64,000 nt of DNA from Roseomonas marmotae (GTDB taxonomy: Bacteria; Pseudomonadota; Alphaproteobacteria; Acetobacterales; Acetobacteraceae): the NCBI RefSeq assembly GCF_017654485.1, contig NZ_CP061091.1, positions 1,811,501 through 1,875,500 of the forward strand, in the 5' to 3' direction. Under the pieces are notes generated by a model, which worked only from the letters and a program-made list of their open reading frames with translations, did no database searches and had not been told where the DNA came from. Numbering within the stretch: position 1 is the stretch's first letter; each line of letters starts with the position of its first letter. Of this stretch, positions 1 through 7,404 are shown one piece after another. The translations under genes were made by a program, and so were the position numbers.

Positions 1-370
1 CGCCGATCAGCCGGGCATTGCCATCATTCGAATCGAAGATGGTGCACTGGTGCAGATCCTCGGTGAGATGCGTGCAGAAATGATGCGCCTCCACCGGACG
101 TCCCATGTCGTCGGCATAGAAATGGAAGCCGTTGAGATAGAGATCCATCGCGTTCAGCGGCGCCTTGCTCTGCAACAGCGCCGCGCCCGCACCCAGCGCG
201 CGGCTGCGGAGCGAGGGGGGATCGCCGGCCGCCGCCGGGCCGCCTGGTTGCGGGGAGGGGTGCTGTGCATGCGCCCGGCCGCAGACACAGGCCGCCATCG
301 CACCCGCTGCCGTGGCAACGAGGCCAGTGCCCAAACCGCGCCGGCCCAGTGACGGGTGCAGCCGCTTCAT
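1..370 (-). CDS. DUF1264 (oil-body-associated-protein-like) secreted protein, 3' truncated by window edge
   Basis: The reverse strand reads from ATG at 370 to the window edge for about 123 codons without a stop. The N-terminus carries a twin-arginine-like signal (GRRGLGTGLVATAAGA) and an AHAQ-type cleavage site. After it comes a segment with MDLYLNGFHFYADDMGRPVEAHHFC, HLTEDLHQCTIFDS and NARLIG. These match the core of DUF1264, the family of plant oil-body-associated proteins and their bacterial homologues. The biochemical role of the bacterial members is not known; export to the periplasm is inferred from the signal. The C-terminal part is outside the window. It lies downstream of the catabolic operon on the same strand, but a strong hairpin at 451-470 separates them, so it is probably a separate transcription unit. 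Confidence 0.75.
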   Translation of the reverse strand, partial: MKRLHPSLGRRGLGTGLVATAAGAMAACVCGRAHAQHPSPQPGGPAAAGDPPSLRSRALGAGAALLQSKAPLNAMDLYLNGFHFYADDMGRPVEAHHFCTHLTEDLHQCTIFDSNDGNARLIG

Positions 371-450
371 GGCGGAGTCCTTCCTGACAATGTCCTGGGC
401 CGTAGAACGGCGGATGCGCGAGGACGTTGCGCGGAAGGCATAAGAAGGGG

Positions 451-470
451 CGGCGGCCCGTGGGCCGCCG
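451..470 (-). terminator. Hairpin terminator of the LacI-controlled catabolic operon
   Basis: A 9-bp perfect GC inverted repeat (CGGCGGCCC / GGGCCGCCG) with a tiny loop lies 17 bases past the dapA-like stop codon. On the minus strand it is followed by CCCCTTCTTAT, a pyrimidine-rich rather than pure U tract. It is therefore a plausible, not ideal, intrinsic terminator. Confidence 0.6.
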
Positions 471-486
471 CGTCAGGCGCGCCTGG

Positions 487-1404
487 TCAGCGGCCCCAGC
501 GGAGCGCCAGCACGTCGAGGCGCCGCGCGATCTCCAGCAGGCCCGCGCGGGTGGCGGGGTGCAGCGGCGCCAGCGGATGCCGGCCCGCGTCGCAGGCGAT
601 GATGCCGCCTTCCTTCATCAGCGCCTTCGCCGCCAGGAGGCCGCACTGCCGGTTCTCATGGTTGATGAGGGGCAGCCAGCGCGCATAGGCGGCCGCGGCG
701 GCCTCCCGCTCCCCCGCCTGCCAAGGGTCCATGATCTGGCGGATGCCGTCGGGATAGCCGCCGCCGGTCATGGACCCGGTGGCGCCGGCTTCGAGGTCGG
801 CCATCAGGGTGATGGCCTCCTCGCCATCCCAGGGGCCGACAATGGCCTCGCCGCCCAGCGCGATCATCTCGCGCAGCTTGTTCGCGGCAAAGGGCACCTC
901 GATCTTGAAGTAGGAGAGGTTCTCGATCTCCTTCGCCATGCGCGCGAGGAAGGCGGCGGAGAGCGGCGTGCCCGCCACCGGCGCATCCTGCACCATGATC
1001 GGGATGCCGATGGCATCCGAGACCGTCTGGTAGAACTCGTGGATCTTCGGCTCGGCCACGCGGATGGTGGCGCCATGATAGGGCGGCATCACCATGACCA
1101 TGGCGGCGCCGGCATCCTGCGCGCGGCGGGAGCGTTCGGCGCAGAGGCGGGAGGAGAAATGGGTGGTGGTGACGATCACCGGCACCCGTCCCGCGACGTG
1201 CCGCAGGATCTCGTCCTGCAGCACTTCACGCTCATGGTCGGAGAGGACGAACTGCTCCGAGAAATTCGCCAGGATGCACAGCCCGTGCGATCCTGCGTCG
1301 ATCATGAAATCGACGCAGCGGCGCTGGCCTTCGAGGTCCAGCCCGCCACGCTCGTCGAAGATGGTCGGCACCACCGGGAAGACGCCCTGATAGGGTCCTG
1401 CCAT
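487..1404 (-). CDS. Dihydrodipicolinate synthase/N-acetylneuraminate lyase family protein
   Basis: A 305-residue TIM-barrel class I aldolase/dehydratase of the DapA superfamily, the family's usual length. The start at 1404 is preferred over an upstream in-frame ATG because GGGAG sits just before it and homology begins at MAGPYQGVFPVVPT. The Schiff-base lysine is visible as K167 in SYFKIEVP. The tyrosine that normally acts as catalytic acid/base (YNxP in DapA) is replaced: the equivalent segment reads MVQDAPVAGT with Gln139. A lysine-biosynthesis role is therefore unlikely. Family relatives cleave or dehydrate 2-keto acids, and a pathway-specific aldolase or dehydratase is the best guess. It is the last gene of the operon, 71 bases after the DUF4387 gene. 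Confidence 0.85.
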   Translation of the reverse strand: MAGPYQGVFPVVPTIFDERGGLDLEGQRRCVDFMIDAGSHGLCILANFSEQFVLSDHEREVLQDEILRHVAGRVPVIVTTTHFSSRLCAERSRRAQDAGAAMVMVMPPYHGATIRVAEPKIHEFYQTVSDAIGIPIMVQDAPVAGTPLSAAFLARMAKEIENLSYFKIEVPFAANKLREMIALGGEAIVGPWDGEEAITLMADLEAGATGSMTGGGYPDGIRQIMDPWQAGEREAAAAAYARWLPLINHENRQCGLLAAKALMKEGGIIACDAGRHPLAPLHPATRAGLLEIARRLDVLALRWGR

Positions 1405-1475
1405 GTCTCGCTCCCTTAGCCCCTCTGTTCCGTGGCTTCGGGGGGAGCTTGGCATGGCGGGCGGTGCCGGCCAAG

Positions 1476-1796
1476 TCAGGCCTCGTTCAGCGGGATCTCC
1501 ACCTCCAGCAGCGGCGCGTGCTGCTGGGCGCCATAGACGTCGGTGTCCCCGATATCCCCCGCCGGCACCAGCCGGGGCAGGGTGGCCTTGAAGGCGGAGG
1601 CGGCATCATAGGGCGTGAAGAGCACGTCCTTCTCGTCCACCCCATAGAGGCGGGCGAAGAGGGCGGGGCAGAGCACGCCCGTCGCCTTTACCTTCTGGTA
1701 AGTGCCGTGGTCCTCGAAGAGCACGTCGATGGTAACGGAGAAAGGGCCGGCGTTCTTGCTCTTGCAGATCTGCGCGATCTCACGGATGCGGGGCAT
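1476..1796 (-). CDS. DUF4387 domain-containing protein
   Basis: A 106-residue soluble protein without signal peptide or membrane segment. It is recognised from the conserved family pattern: start MPRIREIAQICKSKNAGPF, then TIDVLFED, and a C-terminal acidic PLLEVEIPL. Start 1796 has an AGGAG ribosome-binding site at the right distance. That site overlaps the end of the upstream AtuA-family gene (11-base gap), so the two are likely co-translated. DUF4387 proteins are known to be encoded next to, or fused with, DUF1446/AtuA proteins and probably form one enzyme or complex with them. The reaction is not known; I infer a small subunit of the AtuA-like enzyme. Confidence 0.85.
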   Translation of the reverse strand: MPRIREIAQICKSKNAGPFSVTIDVLFEDHGTYQKVKATGVLCPALFARLYGVDEKDVLFTPYDAASAFKATLPRLVPAGDIGDTDVYGAQQHAPLLEVEIPLNEA

Positions 1797-1807
1797 GGCC
1801 TGTCTCC

Positions 1808-3169
1808 TCACACCATCTCGTATTCGATGGGGAACATCTCGCACGGGTCCTTCGGCGCCACGGTATGGAAGACGCTGAAGCGGAACATCGGCCCCAGCTC
1901 GATATCCGAAGGGCTGAAGGGGAAGGCCATGTTGCCCTCCTTGCACAGGCGGCCCGGGAAGTCGGCATGCAGCATGGAGGTGCGCGCCATCGCCAGGACG
2001 GCATTGGCGATATCCTGCGTGCGGCCCAGCACCTCGATCACGAAGCCCAGCTCGTGCGAGGTGATCTCCTTCTGCGGCTCCCAGGCGGCCATGACGCCGT
2101 CCTTGCCATAGGTGCGGACCACCAGCTGGTAATCTTCCGGAGGCACGCCGAAGGCGGCGGCCTTGGCGGCGACCTTGTTCCGGTGCGTCTCCAGATAGCT
2201 GTCGATCTGGCCGATCAGCACGGGGTCGCGCGTGCCGCAGATGCTGATGGCACGGTAGCCCGCGCGCTCCACACCCTCGAGCTTGATCGTGTACTGCTCG
2301 GCCGGCGTCCAGGTCATGCCATCGACCTTCACCGCGCGGTCGCTGACCGCGGTGATGGTGACGGCGCTGGTATCCAGCAGCCCGCCCGGCTCCACATGGT
2401 GGATCGGGCTGGAATTCTCATGCAGCGCGAAATTCGCCACGGCCAGCGGGGTGGAGCGGCGGATCGGGTTCGGCGGCTCGCAGATGATGTGGTCGTCGCG
2501 CACCCGCAGGAAGATGCAGTCCGGCTCCTTCGGCACGGTCGGCTCGGCGCCGCATTCCAGCATCTTGCCGGCGTACCAGGAGGGAGCCGGGTTCATCCCG
2601 GCGCGGATGGCCGGGCCCGCCCATTGCGCGGGGTCGCTGCTGCGGCCCGCCAGGATGACCTGCGCGCCATTGTCCAGCGCGCGCATGAAGGGCTCGGGGC
2701 CCATCATGCCGACGATGCGCTCGGCGCGGCGGATGGTCGCCTCGTCCAGCGGCTTCATCTTGGCCAGCGGCTTGCTCAGGCCGGCATTCACCCGCTCGAT
2801 CAGCGATTCCTTGCTCTGCTCGGCATGGATCAGCGCCATCTTGAAGGAGAGGCCCTCCTCCCGCGCGATCTCCCGCACCAGGGCAGCGGTGTCCTGCAGA
2901 TGCGGCTCACCGCCCGCACCACCGGAAGTCCCGATGATGCAGGGGATCTTGGCAGCCGTCGCGGCCAGCAGCATGAGCCGCAGGTCGCGCTTGACCGAGA
3001 GGCGCGAGCAGAAGGACTTGCCCGCGCCCAGGTAGTAGGGCCCTGGATCGGTGCTGCCGCCGTCGCAGCCGATCACATGCGGCTCCCACGACATACCGAT
3101 CCGCAGCGATTCCTCGGCGTAGCCGTATCCGAGGATACCGCTCGTCGAGAGCATTCTGAACTCTTGCAC
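1808..3169 (-). CDS. Acyclic terpene utilization AtuA family protein (DUF1446)
   Basis: A 453-residue cytoplasmic protein matching the DUF1446/AtuA family throughout. Seen in order: MLSTSGILGYGY at the N-terminus, the glycine-rich CDGGSTDPGPYYLG, GTSGGAGGEPHL, AGRSSDPAQWAG and a C-terminal HELGFVIEV region. AtuA itself is needed for citronellol/geraniol catabolism in Pseudomonas, but most family members are not tied to terpenes and the reaction is unsettled. The start is GTG at 3169 with AAGGGA upstream; an internal ATG at 3154 is the alternative. The gene lies 11 bases after the TctC-like gene. Its partners (DUF4387, lyase, Bug binding protein, flavin monooxygenase) suggest degradation of an oxygenated or N-substituted carboxylic acid, which is inference only. 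Confidence 0.85.
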   Translation of the reverse strand: MQEFRMLSTSGILGYGYAEESLRIGMSWEPHVIGCDGGSTDPGPYYLGAGKSFCSRLSVKRDLRLMLLAATAAKIPCIIGTSGGAGGEPHLQDTAALVREIAREEGLSFKMALIHAEQSKESLIERVNAGLSKPLAKMKPLDEATIRRAERIVGMMGPEPFMRALDNGAQVILAGRSSDPAQWAGPAIRAGMNPAPSWYAGKMLECGAEPTVPKEPDCIFLRVRDDHIICEPPNPIRRSTPLAVANFALHENSSPIHHVEPGGLLDTSAVTITAVSDRAVKVDGMTWTPAEQYTIKLEGVERAGYRAISICGTRDPVLIGQIDSYLETHRNKVAAKAAAFGVPPEDYQLVVRTYGKDGVMAAWEPQKEITSHELGFVIEVLGRTQDIANAVLAMARTSMLHADFPGRLCKEGNMAFPFSPSDIELGPMFRFSVFHTVAPKDPCEMFPIEYEMV

Positions 3170-3180
3170 GATGTAATCCC

Positions 3181-4191
3181 TTAGCCCTTGGGCAGAAGCC
3201 CATCCTTGTCGGCCTGCTGCCAGCGACGGTCTTCCTCGACCAGCAGGCTGGTAAATTCGCTGCGCGACAGCGCCGCAGGGTCGACCGCCAACTGCCTCAG
3301 GCGCTCCTTCAGGACGGGCGTCTGCATGGCCTTCAGCACCTCGGCATTGAGCTTGTCGGCGATGGGCGCCGGCAGCTTGGCGGGGGCGAACATGCCGAAC
3401 CAGCCGACGAACTCGGCACCCTGCACGCCACCCTCGTTCACGGTCGGGACATCCGGCATCAGGCTGAAGCGCTCTGTGCTGCTGATGGCCAGGACCTTGA
3501 TGGTGCCGGCCGACAGCAGCGGCATGGCGGTGGCGGTGCTCCCCCAGGCCACCGGCAGGTGCCCGCCAGTCAGCTCGGCCAGATAGGCGCCGCTGCCGCG
3601 ATAGGGGATCTCGATCATCTCGACCCCGGCGCGCTTGGCGAACTGGTTGGCGGTGAAGGAGGACTGCGCGTCCGAGGTGCCCTGGGCGATGCTGCCGGGC
3701 TTGTCCTTCGCGGCCTTCACCAGGTCGGCCAGGCTCTTGTAGGGGCTGTTCGCCGCCGTCATCAGCACCAGCGGGTAACGCGCCGTCATGGCGATGGGGG
3801 TGAAGTCCTTCAGCGGGTCGAAGGGCAGCTGCGGCGTGATATAGCGCGTCATCACATGCGTGCTGGTGACGACCATCAGCGTGTAGCCGTCCGGCTGGCT
3901 GTGGGAGACGGCCTCGCTGCCGACGATGCCATTGGCACCCGCGCGGTTCTCCACCACGAAGCTCTGGCCCAGGCTCTGGCCCAACGCCTCGGCGATGGCG
4001 CGGGTGGTGATGTCGGTGCCGCCACCGGGGGCATAGGGCACGACGACGCGCACCGTCTTGTTGGGCCAGTTGTCCTGCGCCCAGGCCGGGCGGATGGCCG
4101 GCATGGCCAGCGTTGCGAGGCCGGCGCCAAGCAGGCCACGGCGCGTCGCGGTCAGGTGCCCGCCCGTGAGGGAGGCCATCACTTTCTTCAT
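3181..4191 (-). CDS. Tripartite tricarboxylate transporter substrate-binding protein (Bug/TctC family)
   Basis: A 336-residue periplasmic binding protein. The N-terminus TRRGLLGAGLATLAMPAIRPAWAQ is a twin-arginine-type signal. The mature part starts NWPNKTVRVVVPYAPGGGTDITTRAIAE, the hallmark ligand loop of Bug proteins (PGGGTD), followed by VENRAGANGIVGSEAV. Bug proteins capture carboxylates, amino acids or aromatic acids for TctAB permeases, but no tctA/tctB is in this window, as is common for orphan Bug genes. ATG at 4191 is preceded by GGGAAG. It is co-directional with the monooxygenase upstream (128-base gap with two hairpins) and with the AtuA gene downstream (11-base gap), so it probably supplies the operon's substrate. 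Confidence 0.9.
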   Translation of the reverse strand: MKKVMASLTGGHLTATRRGLLGAGLATLAMPAIRPAWAQDNWPNKTVRVVVPYAPGGGTDITTRAIAEALGQSLGQSFVVENRAGANGIVGSEAVSHSQPDGYTLMVVTSTHVMTRYITPQLPFDPLKDFTPIAMTARYPLVLMTAANSPYKSLADLVKAAKDKPGSIAQGTSDAQSSFTANQFAKRAGVEMIEIPYRGSGAYLAELTGGHLPVAWGSTATAMPLLSAGTIKVLAISSTERFSLMPDVPTVNEGGVQGAEFVGWFGMFAPAKLPAPIADKLNAEVLKAMQTPVLKERLRQLAVDPAALSRSEFTSLLVEEDRRWQQADKDGLLPKG

Positions 4192-4234
4192 CGTTGTCTT
4201 CCCTGTCAGTTTATTCTTGCCGGAGTAGCCATCG

Positions 4235-4258
4235 GCCCCCCGGTTTCCGACGGGGGGC
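4235..4258. repeat. GC-rich inverted repeat between monooxygenase and binding-protein genes
   Basis: An 8-bp perfect stem (GCCCCCCG / CGGGGGGC) with an 8-base loop. With the hairpin at 4284-4314 it forms a double stem-loop in the 128-base intercistronic space. It may attenuate or process the operon mRNA. Confidence 0.5.
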
Positions 4259-4283
4259 GAGGGAGAAGGCGCGGGGGAGGATG

Positions 4284-4314
4284 GCCGGTGCCCTATGCTG
4301 GTCAGGGCACCGGC
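4284..4314 (-). terminator. Intercistronic hairpin after the flavin monooxygenase gene
   Basis: An 11-bp perfect inverted repeat (GCCGGTGCCCT / AGGGCACCGGC) with a 9-base loop begins 6 bases past the monooxygenase stop codon. No U tract follows. It is a Rho-independent-like hairpin or an mRNA-stabilising 3' end that could make the distal operon genes differentially expressed. Confidence 0.5.
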
Positions 4315-4319
4315 GAGGC

Positions 4320-5699
4320 TCACGAGACCTGCTGCAGCGCCGGCTTCCGCCACGCGCCCAGCTCGGGACGGGGCAGGCCGAGGTTCTCGCGCAGAGTCTT
4401 GCCCGCGTAGTCCTTGTGGTAGAGGCCGCGGCGCTGCAACTCCGGCACCACGAAGCGGGAGAAATCCTCAAAGGCGCCGGACATATGCGTGGCCGCCAGC
4501 ACGAAGCCGTCGCAGGCGCGGGCGGTGAACCATTCCTCCATCTGGTCGGCCACCTGGGTGGGCGTGCCGCAGAAGATCGGGAATTCGCCGATGGTGCCGC
4601 GGCCGGAGAAGTGCACGAAGTCGCGTACCGTCGGGTTCGGCTTGCCGGACAGGGCGACGATACGGTCCTTGAAGCCGGTCCAGGACAGCTTCTTCAGTTC
4701 CTCGTCCGTGAACTCGGAATCGAGATCCTTGGAGCCGAAGTCGAAGTTCAGCGCTTCCGACAGCAGCACCAGCGCGTCGATCGGCTTGGCCAGGGCGCGG
4801 ATGTATTCGCGCTTTTCCTCGGCCATCGCCTGGGTCTCGGCGACGCAGACATAGCAGGCCGGGCAGACCGCCACGCTGTCCGGGTCGCGGCCGGCGGCGG
4901 CGACGGAAGCCTTCAGCTCGCCATACTGCTTCTGGCCCATGGCGATATTCGGGTAGACCACGAAGATCAACTCGCCCCAGCGGCCGGCGAACTGGCGGCC
5001 ACGGCCGCTCTGCCCCGCCTGGATCAGCACCGGGTGGCCTTGGGCCGAGCGCGGCACCGGCAGCGGCCCGGCCGACTTGAAATACTGGCCCTGGTGGTTG
5101 AGCTTATGGACCTTGCTGCCGTCGGCGAAGCGGCCGGAGATCTTGTCGCCGATGATGGCGTCATCCTCCCAGCTGTCCCACAGCCCCATGACGACTTCCA
5201 TGAACTCGTCGGCGCGCTCGTAGCGGGCGTCATGCGCCAGATGGCCGTCGCGGCCGAAATTGGCGGCTTCCGAGTTGTTCAGGGAGGTGACGACGTTCCA
5301 GGCGGCGCGACCGCCCGTCATCAGGTCCAGCGTCGCGAAGAGGCGTGCGACGTGGAAGGGCTCGTAATAGGTGGTGGAATAGGTGACGCCGAGGCCGAGC
5401 TTCTCCGTCGCCATGCCGATAGCGGTGATGATGGTGGCGGGGTCCATCTTCACCACGCGCACGCCATTCTCGACGGCGTCGCGATGGTCGTTGTTGTAGA
5501 TGTCCGGCATCGCCAGGCGGTCGTCGAAGAAGGCGAGATGGAACTTGCCGTCCTCCAGCGCGCGGCCGATGCGCTGGAAGTACTTCGCGCTCAGAAAATC
5601 CATGGGATTGGCGGGATGGCGCCAGGAGCCGGGGGCGATGGAGCAGTTCTGTGCCTGCAGGAAGCCCACCATCTTCATTTGCCGTTCCGGGGTGCTCAT
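4320..5699 (-). CDS. NtaA/DmoA/SnaA-family FMN-dependent monooxygenase
   Basis: A 459-residue luciferase-like flavin monooxygenase (family length about 450) of the two-component type that needs a separate flavin reductase. Visible signatures are MVGFLQAQNCSIAPGSWRHP at the start, YEPFHVARLFATLDLMTGGRAAWNVVTS (the classic ARxFATLDxLSxGRxxWNxVTS segment), GHPVLIQAGQSGRGRQFAG, and a C-terminal DGFVLAATH. The family includes nitrilotriacetate, dibenzothiophene-sulfone and dimethyl-sulfide monooxygenases, so C-N or C-S bond oxidation is likely; the substrate is unknown. Start 5699 follows GGAAGGAGAG. It is the first gene of the LacI-facing operon, and its leader contains an operator-like palindrome. 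No reductase gene is adjacent. Confidence 0.88.
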   Translation of the reverse strand: MSTPERQMKMVGFLQAQNCSIAPGSWRHPANPMDFLSAKYFQRIGRALEDGKFHLAFFDDRLAMPDIYNNDHRDAVENGVRVVKMDPATIITAIGMATEKLGLGVTYSTTYYEPFHVARLFATLDLMTGGRAAWNVVTSLNNSEAANFGRDGHLAHDARYERADEFMEVVMGLWDSWEDDAIIGDKISGRFADGSKVHKLNHQGQYFKSAGPLPVPRSAQGHPVLIQAGQSGRGRQFAGRWGELIFVVYPNIAMGQKQYGELKASVAAAGRDPDSVAVCPACYVCVAETQAMAEEKREYIRALAKPIDALVLLSEALNFDFGSKDLDSEFTDEELKKLSWTGFKDRIVALSGKPNPTVRDFVHFSGRGTIGEFPIFCGTPTQVADQMEEWFTARACDGFVLAATHMSGAFEDFSRFVVPELQRRGLYHKDYAGKTLRENLGLPRPELGAWRKPALQQVS

Positions 5700-5786
5700 C
5701 GGCTCAGCCTCTCCTTCCTGCCGGCAGGCATTGTCGGGCCCGGCCGGGAAATTTCCTCTGGAACACCAGCCTTTGTCAGCCGATGT

Positions 5787-5802
5787 GCGCGAACGTTTGC
5801 GC
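5787..5802. promoter_or_regulatory. LacI-family operator O1
   Basis: A 16-bp near-perfect palindrome GCGCGAACGTTTGCGC with a central CG (core AACGTT) and only one mismatched pair. This is the typical architecture of LacI/GalR operators. It lies 88 bases upstream of the monooxygenase start and 168 bases upstream of the divergent lacI-type gene, so the encoded repressor is the natural candidate ligand. Confidence 0.7.
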
Positions 5803-5929
5803 TTTCGTGCCGCAGTAAGAAGGTTGCAGAGCCGCGCGTCAACAGAAATTTCGGGAAGGATGATCATGACTCCGCGTACTTTCCTGAACAGGAGGCACCT
5901 CATGACCTAGTGACTTTGCTGAAACGGAT

Positions 5930-5945
5930 GCGCGAACGGTGGCGC
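5930..5945. promoter_or_regulatory. Second LacI-type operator-like half site O2
   Basis: GCGCGAACGGTGGCGC repeats the left half of O1 exactly (GCGCGAACG) and keeps GCGC at the far end, but the right half is imperfect. It lies 25 bases before the lacI-type start codon, where binding would autoregulate the regulator. The centres of O1 and O2 are 143 bp apart, which would allow DNA looping. Confidence 0.5.
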
Positions 5946-5970
5946 AGGAGATGCGTGCTACACTGCCGGC

Positions 5971-7023
5971 ATGAATGACGTCCCGCCGCCCGCCGCCTTT
6001 CGCCAGCGTGCCACCATCGTCACGCTCTCCCGCCTGGCGGGCGTGGCACCTTCCACCATCTCCCGCGCTTTGAAGGGGGACACCCGCATCTCGGCGGAAA
6101 CGCGGGCGCGGATCGCCACGCTGGCGCAGGAGCTGGGCTACACACCCAATGCCCTGGCACGCACACTCTCATCCGGCCGCAGTGGATTGATCGGGCTGGT
6201 GCTCGGGCCGTCCACCCATCCGATCTATACGGAGATCCTGCACGAGACGGTGGCCCAGGCCGGCGAGCGGGGGATGCGCATGTTGATGATCCATGCCGGC
6301 GCCGGGCCGATCGAGGACAAGACGGCGGAAGCCCTGCTGCAGTACAAGGTGGATGGCTGCCTGATCACCTCGGCCGAGCTTTCCTCCCGCGCCGCCCATA
6401 TCTGCTCGGCCAACGGGGTGCCGGTGGTGATGGTCAACCGCGTGGCGCGGGAACATTCCTCTGCGGTGGCCTGCGACAACCGTGCCGGTGGCGGGGAACT
6501 GGCGGCATTGCTGATCGCGCACGGGCATCGTCGCTTCGGCCTGGTCAATACCTCCAACCGCACTTCAACGGCGCTGGAACGCGAGCAGGGCTTCGTCGAG
6601 CATCTGGAGAAGGCGGGCCAGAAGCTGATGCTGCGGCTGGACGGGCAGTCCACCTATGACGGCGGCTTCGAGGCCGGGCGACAGATCGTCGCCCTGCCAG
6701 CGCGCCGCCGGCCGGATGCCATCTTCGCCGTCAGCGATATCATCGGCATGGGCGTGCTGGATGCGCTGCGGCTGGGGGGCGTGCGGGTGCCGCAGGATAT
6801 CTCGGTGGTGGCTTTCGACGATATTCCCCAGGCCGCATGGCCGATCTACGACCTGACCACCGTGGCGCAGCCGCTGGGGGCCATGGTGCGCCGGGGGCTG
6901 GATCTGCTGGCTGCCCGCATGACCGATCCCGGCCTGCCGGATGAAACCGTCACGCTGCGCGGCAAGCTGATCGTGCGCGGCTCGGTTCGCGTGATTGACC
7001 GGAATTCAGTTCCAATTGCGTAA
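5971..7023 (+). CDS. LacI family transcriptional regulator
   Basis: A 350-residue regulator of normal family length. The helix-turn-helix is at residues about 16-70 (VTLSRLAGVAPSTISRALKGDTRISAETRARI, then the minor-groove hinge TPNALARTLSSGRSG). A periplasmic-binding-protein-like effector domain follows (GLVLGPSTHPIYTEIL, DGCLITSAE, PDAIFAVSDIIGMGVLDALR, ISVVAFDDIP). It is transcribed divergently from the five-gene operon across 271 bases that contain two matching operator-like palindromes, so it very likely represses that operon and itself. The inducer is probably the operon's substrate or an intermediate; it cannot be named from sequence. The protein is somewhat diverged from sugar regulators, and LacI members controlling non-sugar catabolism are known. 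Confidence 0.92.
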   Translation: MNDVPPPAAFRQRATIVTLSRLAGVAPSTISRALKGDTRISAETRARIATLAQELGYTPNALARTLSSGRSGLIGLVLGPSTHPIYTEILHETVAQAGERGMRMLMIHAGAGPIEDKTAEALLQYKVDGCLITSAELSSRAAHICSANGVPVVMVNRVAREHSSAVACDNRAGGGELAALLIAHGHRRFGLVNTSNRTSTALEREQGFVEHLEKAGQKLMLRLDGQSTYDGGFEAGRQIVALPARRRPDAIFAVSDIIGMGVLDALRLGGVRVPQDISVVAFDDIPQAAWPIYDLTTVAQPLGAMVRRGLDLLAARMTDPGLPDETVTLRGKLIVRGSVRVIDRNSVPIA

Positions 7024-7077
7024 TTGTTAAGCTTATCGAATTAAATTAAAGGGCAGCTCCAACCCGGGAACCGCTCC

Positions 7078-7398
7078 ATGCGTCATGCCTTGATCGCCGC
7101 CGCTGCTCTGCTGGCTGCCCTTTCGGCCCCCTCCATCGCTCAGGCGGCCGACCGCCGGGTGGAGGTGGTGAATGCCTCCAAGCAGGAACTGCGCGAATTC
7201 TACGCTTCCAACGCCAAGCGCAGCTCCTGGGAAGAGGATATCCTGGGCGAGGATGTGCTGCCGCCGGGCGAGTCCATCGTCATCGATGACGGTTCCGGCG
7301 CCTGCAACTTCGACCTCCTGGCGGTGCTGGACGGTGGTCGCAAGGTCGAGCGGCGCAACGTCAATGTCTGCGAGATCAGCCGCTTTACCGTGCGCTGA
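7078..7398 (+). CDS. Small secreted protein of unknown function
   Basis: A 106-residue protein with a clear Sec signal peptide (residues 1-23, ending SIAQA before AD). The mature domain of about 83 residues is polar and contains exactly two cysteines (in GSGACNFDLL and VNVCEISRF), which could form a disulfide in the periplasm. It has a small beta-rich look with an acidic central loop (SSWEEDILGEDVLPPGESIVIDDG). The repeated pattern of polar strands and the C-terminal disulfide resemble short alphaproteobacterial periplasmic proteins, but I do not recognise a named family. It lies 54 bases after the lacI-type gene on the same strand and 6 bases from the end of the convergent SGNH gene. Confidence 0.7.
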   Translation: MRHALIAAAALLAALSAPSIAQAADRRVEVVNASKQELREFYASNAKRSSWEEDILGEDVLPPGESIVIDDGSGACNFDLLAVLDGGRKVERRNVNVCEISRFTVR

Positions 7399-7404
7399 AC
7401 CCGC

